Counted from the first letter of the stretch, positions 45,232 through 54,814 are shown. The stretch is 64,000 nucleotides of DNA from Denitratisoma sp. DHT3 (GCF_007833355.1 NZ_CP020914.1:3272047-3336046), one strand, 5' to 3'. Numbers and translations: made by a program. The notes: generated from the letters alone by a model not told the origin.

Positions 45232-48200
45232 TCGGTATCTCGGATAGAAGGGTCAGCGCGACGTCCAGCTCGAAGTGCTTCATGGCCGTACCGATGCGGA
45301 ACATCGTCTGCTGCGGCAGGATGTCCTGGAACTCGGACTCGTGAGCCTGCCACAGATCGATGGCATCGTTGTCGCCCTCGGCCAGCAATTTCCGCAGGCG
45401 CGGCAGGCAGGCCGGTATCGCGCCGGGGGCGTTGGTTTCCTGGGATGGGACGGACGGGGGCGGGGCGCACGCCGCGGCGAGGTGGGCCTGAAGGGCCGCC
45501 ACCAGCGGCTCGAGTTTTTCCAGCAGCGGCGCCAACGCGGTGGCGGCCGCGGCTTGCCCGCTCCTGCATGCGGTTTCGAGCGTTGCCGCAAGGGCATACA
45601 CTTCGCCGGCGCCGATCGTCCCGGCCAGGCCCTTGAGCGTGTGGGCGAGCCGCTCGACGTCAGCCCAGCGCCGCTCGGCCGTCAGCTGCGCCATCTCGTG
45701 CCGGAAGCCGGAAAAGTCGTCCACGAAGGCTTTCAGCATTTGCAGGTACAGGTCGTGCATGCCGGCCGAGCGGCGCATGCCGACCGTCGTATCGAGTCCG
45801 GGGATGGTGGGCAAACGAGGCTCCGCAGGCGTCGCCGGGGTCTCGATGGCCGGTTGCATCTCGCGATGGTTCGCCGCGGCCGAGAAGCGGCGCAACGTGG
45901 CGTACAGCCGGTCCGGCTCGATCGGCTTGTTGATGTGCCCGTCCATGCCGGCCGCGGCGGCGCGCTCGTGTTCCTCCGCCATGACGTGCGCGGACATGGC
46001 GATGATCGGCAGCGTGGCGTAGCGCGGGTCGACGCGCAGGCGGCGGGTGGCCTCGTAGCCGTCCATGACCGGCATCTGCAAGTCCATGAGCACGGCGTGA
46101 TAGTAGTTGGCGGCGACGCCGGCCAGCCTGGCGAGGGCTTCCTTGCCGTCGTTGGCGACGTCGACGTGGATGCCGCAGCTTTCCATGAGTTCGATGGCCA
46201 GGTGCTGATTGACCCGGTTGTCCTCGACCAGCAGCACGCGCATGCCGGCGAAGTTGTGGACCTGGTCCTGCGCGGCGGCGGGGCGGCTCTCGTCGGCGCT
46301 GTTGCCGGTGAGCCCGTTCACGAGCTTGCGCAGCGCCTTGGGCAGCGCCGGCTTGGACAGGAACAGACCCACACCGCTTCTGGCGACGGCGGCGCGGATC
46401 GCGTCCGAATCGTAGGCCAGGGCCGCGACCGCCGGCGGTTTCGCGCCGTCTTGCCGGAGCTGCGCCAGCAAGGCGGCGCCGTCCAGGTCCGGCAGGAGCC
46501 AGTCCAGCAGCAGCAGATCGTAGGCGCGGCCCGCCTCCCGCGCTCGGCGGATCATGGTCAGCGCCGCGGCGACGCTGTCCGCGCTCTCGACGCCCGCGGG
46601 CGGCTGCGCCACCCCCACGCCGAGCGCCGACAGGAGGCGGATCAGCGTTCGGCGGTTCTCCGGCTGGTCGTCGACCACCAGCACGCGCAGGGCATCCACG
46701 CCCGGCAGCGCGGGCGCCGGCGGCAGCCCGGGCTTGGCGATCGAGAAGCGAACCGTGAAGACGAAGGTCGCTCCCTCGCCGGGCGTGCTTTCAGCCCGGA
46801 TTTCGCCGCCCATCAATTCGACGAGCTTCTTCGAGATCGACAGGCCGAGACCGGTGCCGCCGTACCTGCGGGTGGTCGAACCGTCGGCCTGGGTGAACTC
46901 CTGGAACAGCTGCCCCAGCTGCGCCTCGGTCATGCCGATGCCGGTGTCCTGAATGGCGAAGCGCAGCGTCTCGCCGTCCTCGTCGCAGGCGTCGATGTCG
47001 ATCGACAGCATGACGTGGCCCTGATGGGTGAACTTGACCGAGTTCGACAGCAGGTTGGTGAGGATCTGTCCGAGCCGCAGTGGGTCGCCGATCAGGGTGC
47101 CGTTGTCGCCGAGCAGCCGCGGGTCGGCGATGTCGAGCAGCAGTTCGAGTTCCTTTTCCTGGGCGCGCTGGGCGAGCAGCGAGAAGGTGTTGGCGACCAC
47201 GTCCTCGATCCGGAAGCGGGTCTGGTCGAGTTCGAGCTTGCCGGCTTCCGTCTTGGAGAAGTCGAGGATGTCGTTGACGATGCCGAGCAGCGAGTTGCCG
47301 GCGTTGTAGATGTTCTCGACGTAATCGAGTTGGCGCGGCGTCAGCTCCGTCTTGAGGGCGAGATAGGCCATGCCGATGATGGCGTTCATCGGCGTGCGGA
47401 TCTCGTGGCTCATGTTGGCGAGGAACATCGACTTGGTGCGGGTGGCTTCCTCGGCGTGGCGGCGCGCGCTTTCCAGCTCCCGCTGGGTGACGATCTGGGC
47501 CTGGATGTCGTTCTCGATGGACTGCGCCATGATGTCCATCGTGTTGCCCAGCGCGACGAGTTCGTCGACGCCCCGCACCGGCCCCGTGCGCGTGGCGTAC
47601 TCGCCGTCGGCCAGCCGCTTCGCCGCCTTGCTCAGACGCTCGACCGGTTGCAGCACCTGTCGGCGGATCACCATATAGGCGCCGATCAGTATCGCCAGGG
47701 TGCCGATCAGCAGGGCCAGCGAGCGGGAGATCAGCTGGTCGAGCCGGCCGGTCGCCGCGGCGATGTCGGCGCGGGTGCGCTGATCGACCATGGACGACAG
47801 GTCGTCGACCGCTTTCGAGAGGTCGGCCTTCATCCGGTTGTACTCGTTGCCATTGACGAGCTTGCTGGCGAACCGGAGATGGGGCCTGCCGTCGGAGACG
47901 AAGTCCTGCTTGACGGGGTCGTACAGCCCCTGGGTCGCGGCGAAGGCGATCTGCTCGATCTCGTTCATCGCCGCGGTCGCGGCCAGCACTCCGTTCAGGG
48001 TGTTCAGTTCCCGTTCGCTGAAACCCAGCAGCCGCATTCTTTCCCGCAGGGATTTCTTCTGGCCGTCCTTGGGCAGGCTGTGCTGGATGCGGCCGGCGAT
48101 CACCAGGCTCCAGTAGCTGTTCGGGTTGAACTCGGCCGGAGCGGGTTTCTCGCCCCGGCGGATGGCGAGAATGTCGTAGTAGTAGAACAGGTAGCGGGCT

Positions 48201-48412
48201 TCGCCGGTGGTGGTGTAGGCGCGCACCAGGCTCGCCAGCTGTTCGGTTTCCTGTTGCAGCTCGTGAGTCAGCGCCGTCGCCTGCTGGCGATGGTTCTGCG
48301 CTTCGATGACCTTGTCGTGCGCGCTCCTGGTCTCGAAAAGCACGAACGTGTTGGCGACCAGCACCAGCAGCAGGCAGATGGAAAAGGACAGGGAAGCCTT
48401 CTGGAGCTTCAT
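45215..48412 (-). CDS. Hybrid sensor histidine kinase with two REC domains and Hpt
   Basis: 1065 residues. TM1 near 7-26, a periplasmic helical sensor of about 200 residues (30-230), TM2 near 232-250, HAMP to 300, HisKA with H336 in MSHEIRTPMN, HATPase (NLLSNSVKF, DTGIGM, GGTGLGL), REC1 (D637 in LLLLDWLLPD), REC2 (D777 in VLMDLQMPVMDG), and a C-terminal Hpt with H924 in LAHTLKGLAG. A phosphorelay kinase of the BarA/EvgS layout. First gene of the operon that continues with the HD-GYP regulator and two barrel/mini-PBP pairs. Its periplasmic part could contact the mini-PBPs. Confidence 0.95.
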   Translation of the reverse strand: MKLQKASLSFSICLLLVLVANTFVLFETRSAHDKVIEAQNHRQQATALTHELQQETEQLASLVRAYTTTGEARYLFYYYDILAIRRGEKPAPAEFNPNSYWSLVIAGRIQHSLPKDGQKKSLRERMRLLGFSERELNTLNGVLAATAAMNEIEQIAFAATQGLYDPVKQDFVSDGRPHLRFASKLVNGNEYNRMKADLSKAVDDLSSMVDQRTRADIAAATGRLDQLISRSLALLIGTLAILIGAYMVIRRQVLQPVERLSKAAKRLADGEYATRTGPVRGVDELVALGNTMDIMAQSIENDIQAQIVTQRELESARRHAEEATRTKSMFLANMSHEIRTPMNAIIGMAYLALKTELTPRQLDYVENIYNAGNSLLGIVNDILDFSKTEAGKLELDQTRFRIEDVVANTFSLLAQRAQEKELELLLDIADPRLLGDNGTLIGDPLRLGQILTNLLSNSVKFTHQGHVMLSIDIDACDEDGETLRFAIQDTGIGMTEAQLGQLFQEFTQADGSTTRRYGGTGLGLSISKKLVELMGGEIRAESTPGEGATFVFTVRFSIAKPGLPPAPALPGVDALRVLVVDDQPENRRTLIRLLSALGVGVAQPPAGVESADSVAAALTMIRRAREAGRAYDLLLLDWLLPDLDGAALLAQLRQDGAKPPAVAALAYDSDAIRAAVARSGVGLFLSKPALPKALRKLVNGLTGNSADESRPAAAQDQVHNFAGMRVLLVEDNRVNQHLAIELMESCGIHVDVANDGKEALARLAGVAANYYHAVLMDLQMPVMDGYEATRRLRVDPRYATLPIIAMSAHVMAEEHERAAAAGMDGHINKPIEPDRLYATLRRFSAAANHREMQPAIETPATPAEPRLPTIPGLDTTVGMRRSAGMHDLYLQMLKAFVDDFSGFRHEMAQLTAERRWADVERLAHTLKGLAGTIGAGEVYALAATLETACRSGQAAAATALAPLLEKLEPLVAALQAHLAAACAPPPSVPSQETNAPGAIPACLPRLRKLLAEGDNDAIDLWQAHESEFQDILPQQTMFRIGTAMKHFELDVALTLLSEIPNEQPA

Positions 48413-48629
48413 CGGGCGCGTCTCATGAGGGACGATGAGTCACGGCAATCCTCGCCCCGACTCGCCACGCCGTTGTTTCGAAATAGCCGCCACCCGTCCT
48501 CCTCGCTGAAAATACTCCAGTGTTTCCCTTGGAAATGCTACTGCGAACGCTTCGCTCCATGTGCTACGCGGCGTGTAGCGGAAAACCCGGGCGATCCGGC
48601 CGTACCCACCGCCTTGCTACAATCGTGGC
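48413..48629. promoter_or_regulatory. Divergent intergenic region between hybrid kinase and second regulator
   Basis: 217 bases carrying both promoters. On the plus strand TACAAT (48618-48623) is only seven bases before the regulator ATG and no ribosome site is visible, which suggests a leaderless or nearly leaderless transcript. No confident promoter was found for the kinase. Confidence 0.35.
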
Positions 48630-49643
48630 ATGACCGATCCGGCATTGAAGAACCTGAATCCACCGCCCAGGCGTCCGGCCCGGCCGCGCCTGCTGATCGT
48701 CGACGACGTGCCGCAGCACCTCCAGGTGCTGGTCGCCATCCTCGCCGAGTCCTATGAAATCCGGCTCGTGAACAGCGGCGCCGAAGCCCTGCGGCTGCTC
48801 CGCCAGCGGCCGCTGCCGGACCTGATCCTGCTGGACGTCATGATGCCCGGCATGGACGGCTACGCGGTATGCCGGGAGATCAAGCGCCAGGTCGCCACGC
48901 AGCACATTCCGGTGATGTTCATCACCGCGCTGGACGAGAAGGCCGACGAAATCCTTGGCTTCGAGGCGGGCGCGGCCGACTACATCGCCAAGCCGTTCGA
49001 GCCCGACGTCGTGCTGGCGCGCGTGCGCAGTCAGCTGCGCTACAAGTTCGCCTTCGATGCGTTGCGCGACACGGCGCAGGGGGCCGCCGCGGCAAGCGCC
49101 GGCAGCGTCTTCCGCACCATGGGCGCGTGGTGGGAAATCGGTTTCCAGGGGCAGCCGCGCTTTCAGCTCAAGGACATGCTGGGGCTGGCCTACCTGCAAT
49201 GCCTGCTCGCCTACCCGGGCCGCTACTTCTCGGTCGAAGACGTCGTGTTTCTCACCGTGCCGAAGGAACGCGAGAACATTCTCGTCCGCTCGGCGTCGCG
49301 CATGGACGACAGCAGCCTGAGCCATTACCGGCGCCTTGCCGAGAGCGCCATCGAGAACCGCAAACGGCTGCCGCAGCCGGGTACGCCGAGCGATGATTTT
49401 CCCGGCGTCATCGAGCAGCTGCTGGGAGAGCTTCGCCGCACCGGCATTCTCGGCAGCGACGTGCCGTCCGCGATCGACGACCGGGAGCGCTACCGGAAGT
49501 CCGTGGGCAACGCGATCCGCCGTGCCATCCGCGAAATTTCCGAGCACAGCATCGATCTGGCGAGCCACCTCCAGTTCCCCAATCTCCGGCTGGGCTTCGA
49601 ACTCGTGTATGCCCCGGAGGAGAGCGTCTCCTGGCTGATCTGA
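48630..49643 (+). CDS. Response regulator with uncommon C-terminal output domain
   Basis: 337 residues. REC domain (20-140) with D25/D26, phosphoacceptor D69 in LILLDVMMPGMDGY and K121. Residues 158-337 have the pattern WEIGFQGQPRFQLKDMLGLAYLQCLL...PGRYFSVEDVV and end RYRKSVGNAIRRAIREISEHSIDLASHLQ. This pattern is known to me from C-termini of large ATPase/LuxR-type regulators (W-x-L-x-F-x-G...L-x-D-x-KGL-x-YLA-x-LL), not from ordinary response regulators. No HTH of the OmpR, NarL or Fis type. Divergent from the hybrid kinase, so probably its second target. Confidence 0.85.
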   Translation: MTDPALKNLNPPPRRPARPRLLIVDDVPQHLQVLVAILAESYEIRLVNSGAEALRLLRQRPLPDLILLDVMMPGMDGYAVCREIKRQVATQHIPVMFITALDEKADEILGFEAGAADYIAKPFEPDVVLARVRSQLRYKFAFDALRDTAQGAAAASAGSVFRTMGAWWEIGFQGQPRFQLKDMLGLAYLQCLLAYPGRYFSVEDVVFLTVPKERENILVRSASRMDDSSLSHYRRLAESAIENRKRLPQPGTPSDDFPGVIEQLLGELRRTGILGSDVPSAIDDRERYRKSVGNAIRRAIREISEHSIDLASHLQFPNLRLGFELVYAPEESVSWLI

Positions 49644-49819
49644 CACTCACCACTGTTCGTCTGGCGAGCCTCTCCGCGAGTAAACTCCTCATGCCATCTG
49701 GAATTACTCTGTTGGCGATGTCCGGAGACCTCAAAGCATGAACGACAAACAACTGTCTGCCGCAGCACCATGGATGAACTGACTGCCTGGACGCTCACGG
49801 CCGACAAGGTGCTGGTGTT

Positions 49820-50995
49820 TTGAACGCCAACGCCAACGTATTGCGCCTGGCCGCGAGCCAGGCCCTGATGCTCTCGGCTATCGTCATGTCGATGGCGGTC
49901 GCCGGCATCCTCGGTGCGCAGCTTGCGCCAGACGCGGGCCTGGCGGCGCTGCCCATCGCCGCGATGGTGGTCGGCGTGGCCGTCGCCTCGCTGCCGGCCG
50001 CGCTGCTGATGCGCCGCGTTGGCCGGCGTACCGGCTTTCTCTGCGGCGCGGCGATCGGTGTCGGTGCCAGCCTGCTCGCTGCTCACGCCTTGCAGGTGCA
50101 GTCCTTCGCGCTCTTCGTCCTCGGCCATTTCCTGCTCGGTGCTTACCAGGGCTTCGCCAACTACTACCGTTTCGCCGCCGTCGAAGCCAGTGGTCCGACC
50201 GAAGCGGGGCGGGCGATCTCGCTGGTGGTGGCTGCCGGCATCGTCGCCGCCTTCCTCGGCCCGCAGCTCGGCCAGTGGGGGCGCGACTGGTTTCCGGGCG
50301 AACTGTTCCTCGGCGCCTATCTCGCCCAGGCGGCGTTGAGCGTAGTCGCGTTCGCGTTGCTCGCCGGCCTGCGTCTGCCCGCCGTCAGCCCGACGCAGGG
50401 TGGGGCGGCGCGTCCGCTCGGTGAAATCCTGCGCCAGCCGGCCCTGCTGATGTCAGTCTTCGGTACCGCCATCGGCTATTCGGCGATGATCATGGCGATG
50501 ACCGCCACGCCGCTCGCCATGCTTGGCTGCGGCCTGCCGGGCACGCGCGTGACGCCGGTGATCCAGTGGCATGTGGTCGGCATGTTCGCACCCTCTTTCT
50601 TTACCGGCGCCCTCATCAAGCGCTATGGTGTGCCGCGCATCATGCAGATCGGCTTCGCACTGCTGCTCGCCCATGTCGCGGTGGCAGTCTCCGGCCTCGA
50701 ATTCCTGCACTTCTTCTCCGCGCTGATCCTGCTCGGCGTCGGCTGGAACTTCGCTTTCGTCGGTGGCACCACGTTGCTGACGCAGACTTACCGGCCTGCC
50801 GAGCAACTGCGCGTGCAGATGGCCAACGAGTTCATCGTCTTCGGCCTCGTCGCCCTCGCCTCGCTCTCGGCTGGCTGGCTCTATGCACGTTTTGGCTGGG
50901 TACTGCTCAACCTCTCGATGGCCCCGCTGCTCGTCGCCGCCCTGCTGGCGGCGGGTCGCATGGCGCGCGCCGGACGGATCGTCGGTGGGAGGTAG
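49820..50995 (+). CDS. MFS transporter
   Basis: 391 residues, about 12 hydrophobic segments, with the loop-2 motif LMRRVGRRTGF and a matching central-loop KRYGVPRIM. The TTG start overlaps the stop of a short upstream frame (TTTTGA). Substrate unknown. Upstream bases 49644-49819 hold two very short frames (from 49738 and 49770) that look like debris of another gene, so this transporter may have lost its original promoter context. Confidence 0.85.
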   Translation: MNANANVLRLAASQALMLSAIVMSMAVAGILGAQLAPDAGLAALPIAAMVVGVAVASLPAALLMRRVGRRTGFLCGAAIGVGASLLAAHALQVQSFALFVLGHFLLGAYQGFANYYRFAAVEASGPTEAGRAISLVVAAGIVAAFLGPQLGQWGRDWFPGELFLGAYLAQAALSVVAFALLAGLRLPAVSPTQGGAARPLGEILRQPALLMSVFGTAIGYSAMIMAMTATPLAMLGCGLPGTRVTPVIQWHVVGMFAPSFFTGALIKRYGVPRIMQIGFALLLAHVAVAVSGLEFLHFFSALILLGVGWNFAFVGGTTLLTQTYRPAEQLRVQMANEFIVFGLVALASLSAGWLYARFGWVLLNLSMAPLLVAALLAAGRMARAGRIVGGR

Positions 50996-51097
50996 CCTGG
51001 TCGTCGATGAAAACCAGCGCGGGTTCGCTCCATACACGAGCTGATAACAAAAACGCCCCGGCACAGGCCAGGGCATTTTCCTTCGCGGTTCCGTCGT

Positions 51098-52090
51098 TTA
51101 CTTCTTGGCGAAGGGCTGCGGACGCGGCGTGGCGTCGGAGGACGGGGGCAGGATCGGCAGCTTGAAGCTGGGCTGCTCGCCGGTCAGCGTCTTCAGGAAG
51201 GCCACGATCTTGGCGTTCTCGTCCCCGGTGAACTTCTTGCCGAGCTGGATGCGACCCATGGTGTCCACAGCTTCCTTCAGGGTGTTGGCGGCGCCGTCGT
51301 GGAAGTAGGGGTAGGTCATTTCCACGTTGCGCAGCGTCGGCACCTTGAAGTTGAAGCGGTCGGCGTCCTGGCCCGTCACGGCGACGCGGCCCTCGGCCGG
51401 GCTGCTGGCCTTGTAGGCCTCGACCACGCCCATCTTCTGGAAGGAATTGCCGCCGACGGCGGCGCCGTTGTGGCAGCCGACGCAGCCGCTTTCCTTGAAG
51501 AGCTTGTAGCCGGCGAGCTCGTTGGCGGTCAGTGCCTTCTTGTCGCCCTTCAGCCACTTGTCGAAGCGGGAATTGGGCGTCACCAGGGTTTCCTCGAAAG
51601 CCGCGATGGCCTTGGTCACCTTGTCGATGTCCACCTTGTCGGAACCGAAGACCTTCTTGAATTCGGCCACGTAGCCGGGAATCGACTGCAGCACCTCGAT
51701 CGCCAGCACGTGGCTGGACGCCATCTCGCCGGGATTGGCGATGGGGCCGCCGGCCTGGGCCTTCAGGTCGGCGGCGCGGCCGTCCCAGAACTGGGCGACG
51801 TTGAGGCTCGAATTGAGCACCGTCGGCGCGTTGATCGGGCCTTCGGTCCAGTTGTGGCCGATGGAGGTCTTGATGTTGTCGGTACCGCCCATGGACAGGT
51901 TGTGGCAGGAATTGCAGGAAATGAAGCCGGACTTGGACAGGCGCGGATCGAAATAGAGTTTCTTGCCCAGTTCGGCCAAGGCCGGGTTGGCCACCTTGGG
52001 CGCGACGATGGGCTGGATCGGCTCATCGGCCGCGAAGGCCGTGGCAGCGCCGGCGATAGCGAGGCTCGCGAAGAAGATACGGACTTTCAT
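51098..52090 (-). CDS. Di-heme cytochrome c peroxidase
   Basis: About 330 residues from MKVRIF, with a signal peptide (FFASLAIAGAATAFAAD). Two heme sites: CNSCH (59-63) and CVGCH (203-207). LGKKLYFDPRLSKSG and the FWDGRAADLKAQAGGPIANPGEM segment are hallmark bacterial cytochrome c peroxidase motifs. Reduces periplasmic hydrogen peroxide with electrons from cytochrome c. GGGAG precedes the ATG at 52090. An FNR-type promoter lies upstream, consistent with low-oxygen induction. Confidence 0.94.
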   Translation of the reverse strand: MKVRIFFASLAIAGAATAFAADEPIQPIVAPKVANPALAELGKKLYFDPRLSKSGFISCNSCHNLSMGGTDNIKTSIGHNWTEGPINAPTVLNSSLNVAQFWDGRAADLKAQAGGPIANPGEMASSHVLAIEVLQSIPGYVAEFKKVFGSDKVDIDKVTKAIAAFEETLVTPNSRFDKWLKGDKKALTANELAGYKLFKESGCVGCHNGAAVGGNSFQKMGVVEAYKASSPAEGRVAVTGQDADRFNFKVPTLRNVEMTYPYFHDGAANTLKEAVDTMGRIQLGKKFTGDENAKIVAFLKTLTGEQPSFKLPILPPSSDATPRPQPFAKK

Positions 52091-52131
52091 ACTTGTGCTC
52101 CCTTGCTTGGAAAAATCTTGCATTGAGCCAA

Positions 52132-52172
52132 ATGATATCCATATAGCCTTCATGGGTGTTGATGTAAGTCAA
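52132..52172 (-). promoter_or_regulatory. FNR/ANR-type promoter of the cytochrome c peroxidase gene
   Basis: TTGATGTAAGTCAA (52159-52172) matches TTGAT-N4-ATCAA with one mismatch. On the minus strand TATCAT (rc of 52132-52137) matches five of six -10 bases. Its position puts the box centre about 41.5 bases upstream of the predicted start, the class II activator position. About 40 bases separate it from the start codon. Confidence 0.65.
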
Positions 52173-52341
52173 TGATTTATAATAGTTTTATTTTATGTGC
52201 CCTATAGCCGTTTTCTATGGGGTCGTCCAATGAAACTCTGCGTCCCGCCTGATGCCGGCGGCGCGCATCATCGAGCGCGGCACGCCAAGGATGCTATGGT
52301 TGCAGCCCGCTGTCCCTTCTCCTGTCGTGTGCCCGGTCGTG

Positions 52342-53238
52342 ATGCCTTCCCGCGCCTCTTTTTCCATTCCTCTTCCGGCCGACTTCCGACCCCGCGACGT
52401 CCTCGACTTTCACGCCCGCGACGCGCAGGCGCTGGCCGAGCGGGTCGTCGGCGCTGGCTTGCAAAAAGGCCTGGTCTGGGCGGACCGCGCGGCCCGTCTG
52501 GAAATTCGTTTCGTGTCCGGGCAGGCCGAGGTGGAGCTGGCGGTCGATGGCGGGGACGAGATCGACCGGGACGCGCTGGCGCGGATGGCACGGCGCATGC
52601 TGGGCCTCACCCAGCCGATCGAGGAATTCGAGCGGACCTACCGCCGCCACCCGCAACTGGGGCGCCTCATCGCCCAGCGGCCGGGATTGCGGGTGCCGCT
52701 CTCGGCCACGCCTTTCGAAGCCTTGACCTGGGCGATCGCCGGCCAGCAGATCAGTGTCGGCGCGGCGGTCTCGTTGCGCCGGAAATTCATCCAGGCGGCG
52801 GGCCTGCGGCATTCCGGCGGATTGCTCTGCTATCCGGAAGCCACCCAGGTGGCGCGCTTGAGCGAAGCGGACCTGCGCCGGGCGGGATTTTCCCTGACCA
52901 AGGCGCAGGCGCTGCTCGCACTGAGCCGCGCGGTGGCGGAAAACCGGCTGCCGTTGGCTTCGTGGCTGGAGACGCTGCCCGTGGAGGAAATGCGCGCGCA
53001 GTTGCTGGCGCTGCGCGGCATCGGCCCCTGGACGGTCAACTATGCGCTGCTGCGCGGCTTCGGCTGGCTCGACGGTTCGCTGCACGGCGATGCCGCGGTG
53101 CGCCGGGGCCTGCAACGGCTGCTGGGCGGCGCCGACAAGATGGACGAGGACGCGGCGCGGCGCTGGCTGGCCGAGTTCTCGCCGTGGCGGGCGCTGGTTG
53201 CCGCCCATCTGTGGGCATGGATCGCCACCAACCCGTGA
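52342..53238 (+). CDS. DNA-3-methyladenine glycosylase II (AlkA-type)
   Basis: About 298 residues of the HhH-GPD superfamily. The N-terminal AlkA-like domain is followed by ALTWAIAGQQISVGAAVSLRRKFI, and the helix-hairpin-helix LLALRGIGPWTVNYALLRGFGWLDG, in which the catalytic Asp is expected near LHGDAAVRRG. Removes alkylated purines from DNA. The start is uncertain: 52342 (MPSRASF) fits the family, 52291 and 52252 are longer options with no ribosome site. Confidence 0.85.
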   Translation: MPSRASFSIPLPADFRPRDVLDFHARDAQALAERVVGAGLQKGLVWADRAARLEIRFVSGQAEVELAVDGGDEIDRDALARMARRMLGLTQPIEEFERTYRRHPQLGRLIAQRPGLRVPLSATPFEALTWAIAGQQISVGAAVSLRRKFIQAAGLRHSGGLLCYPEATQVARLSEADLRRAGFSLTKAQALLALSRAVAENRLPLASWLETLPVEEMRAQLLALRGIGPWTVNYALLRGFGWLDGSLHGDAAVRRGLQRLLGGADKMDEDAARRWLAEFSPWRALVAAHLWAWIATNP

Positions 53239-53323
53239 AACGGCGGCGGCGCTGCGGCATGCCGGTTACCGGCCCCCTGGCCCGCTCGCGTAAAATCACC
53301 GGCTTTTGCGCAGGTGGTTTTCC

Positions 53324-54715
53324 ATGACGGTACGCACTCGCTTCGCTCCCAGCCCCACCGGCTACCTTCATATCGGCGGTGCCCGCACGGCCTTGTTCTC
53401 CTGGGCCTATGCCCGTCGCCATGGCGGCCAGTTCATTCTGCGGATCGAGGATACCGACGTGGCGCGTTCCACGCCCGAGGCCGTGCAGGCGATTCTCGAC
53501 GGCATGCGCTGGCTCGGCCTCACGCACGACGAAGGCCCCTTCTATCAGATGCAGCGCATGGACCGCTACAAGGCGGTGATCGCCCAGATGCTGGCCGCGG
53601 GCAGCGCCTACCACTGCTACATGTCGAAGGACGAGCTGGAGGCGCTGCGCGCGGAACAGGAAGCGAAGAAGGAAAAGCCCCGCTACGACGGCCGCTGGCG
53701 GCCGGAGCCGGGCAAGACCCTGCCCCCGCCGCCGCCGGGTGTGGAACCGGTGGTGCGCTTCCGCAACCCGCGGGATGGCGTCGTCGCCTGGGACGACCTG
53801 GTCAAGGGGCGGATCGAGTTCGCCAACGAGGAACTCGACGATTTCATCATCGCCCGCGCCGACGGCACCCCCACCTACAATTTCTGCGTGGTGGTGGACG
53901 ACTGGGACATGGGCATCACCCAGGTGATCCGCGGCGACGACCACGTGAACAACACGCCGCGCCAGATCAACGTGCTCAAGGCATTGGGGGCCGCCGTGCC
54001 CCAGTACGCCCATCTGTCGATGATCCTCGGCGACGACGGGCAGAAGCTCTCCAAGCGCCGCAATGCGGTGGCGGTGACGGATTTCGACGATGCCGGCTAT
54101 CTGCCGGACGCGATCGTCAACTACCTGGCGCGCCTGGGCTGGTCCCACGGCGACGACGAGTTCTTCTCCCGCGAGCAGTTCGTACAGTGGTTCGACCTGG
54201 ACCACATCACCCCCTCGGCCGCCCAGTTCAACACCGAGAAGCTGAACTGGCTCAACCAGCAGTACATCAAGCAGGCCGCCGACGGCTATCTCGCCGCCGA
54301 GGCGGCCCGGCGCCTGGCGCCGCGGGGCATCGACCCGGAGGCGGGGCCGGTGCTGGAGCGGGTGGTGGCGCTCTACAAGGACCGGGTGGGCAACCTCAAC
54401 GAACTGGCCGACGCCGTGGCGCCCTTGCTGGTGCTGGTCCATCCGTCCGCCGAGATGATCGAGACCCACCTCACCGATGCGGCCCGCGCGGCCCTGGCCG
54501 ATCTGCGCGGCCGGCTGGCGGCGGCGGAATGGCAGAAGTCCGCATTGAGCCAGGCGATCAAGGAAACCTGCGCCGCATTGGGCCTGAAGATGCCCCAGGT
54601 GGCGATTCCCCTGCGGGTGGCGCTGCTGGGCCAGCCCCAGTCGCCTTCGATCGATGCCGTGCTCGAAGTGCTGGGACGGGACGCCGTGTTGGCGCGGCTG
54701 GACCGCTGGTTGTAA
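53324..54715 (+). CDS. gltX: Glutamyl-tRNA synthetase
   Basis: 463 residues, class I synthetase. HIGH-type motif in [19 protein letters not shown] (residues 9-27), [22 protein letters not shown], and KMSKS-type [11 protein letters not shown]. Charges tRNA-Glu with glutamate. The GluRS length fits and there is no GlnS-like anticodon beta-barrel. Start at MTVRTRFAP is favoured over an upstream ATG at 53306. Confidence 0.96.
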   Translation: MTVRTRFAPSPTGYLHIGGARTALFSWAYARRHGGQFILRIEDTDVARSTPEAVQAILDGMRWLGLTHDEGPFYQMQRMDRYKAVIAQMLAAGSAYHCYMSKDELEALRAEQEAKKEKPRYDGRWRPEPGKTLPPPPPGVEPVVRFRNPRDGVVAWDDLVKGRIEFANEELDDFIIARADGTPTYNFCVVVDDWDMGITQVIRGDDHVNNTPRQINVLKALGAAVPQYAHLSMILGDDGQKLSKRRNAVAVTDFDDAGYLPDAIVNYLARLGWSHGDDEFFSREQFVQWFDLDHITPSAAQFNTEKLNWLNQQYIKQAADGYLAAEAARRLAPRGIDPEAGPVLERVVALYKDRVGNLNELADAVAPLLVLVHPSAEMIETHLTDAARAALADLRGRLAAAEWQKSALSQAIKETCAALGLKMPQVAIPLRVALLGQPQSPSIDAVLEVLGRDAVLARLDRWL

Positions 54716-54764
54716 ACGCCCTCGGGCACTGATCGGGTTCCGCCGGAGCCCGGTCACGGGAACG

Positions 54765-54795
54765 AAAAAAGCCGGGGGTCCGCCCCGGCTTTTTT
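54765..54795. terminator. Bidirectional terminator between gltX and the glycine-zipper gene
   Basis: AAAAAAGCCGGGG and CCCCGGCTTTTTT form a perfect stem with a short loop. The A and T tracts make it work in both directions for the converging genes. Confidence 0.92.
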
Positions 54796-54814
54796 CTACG
54801 ACTGCCCCCTTTGG

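Noticed and set aside
45275..48757. 1160-codon open frame on the plus strand
   Set aside because: Entirely antisense to the hybrid kinase, whose motifs and domain order are unambiguous; it is a by-product of high third-position GC.
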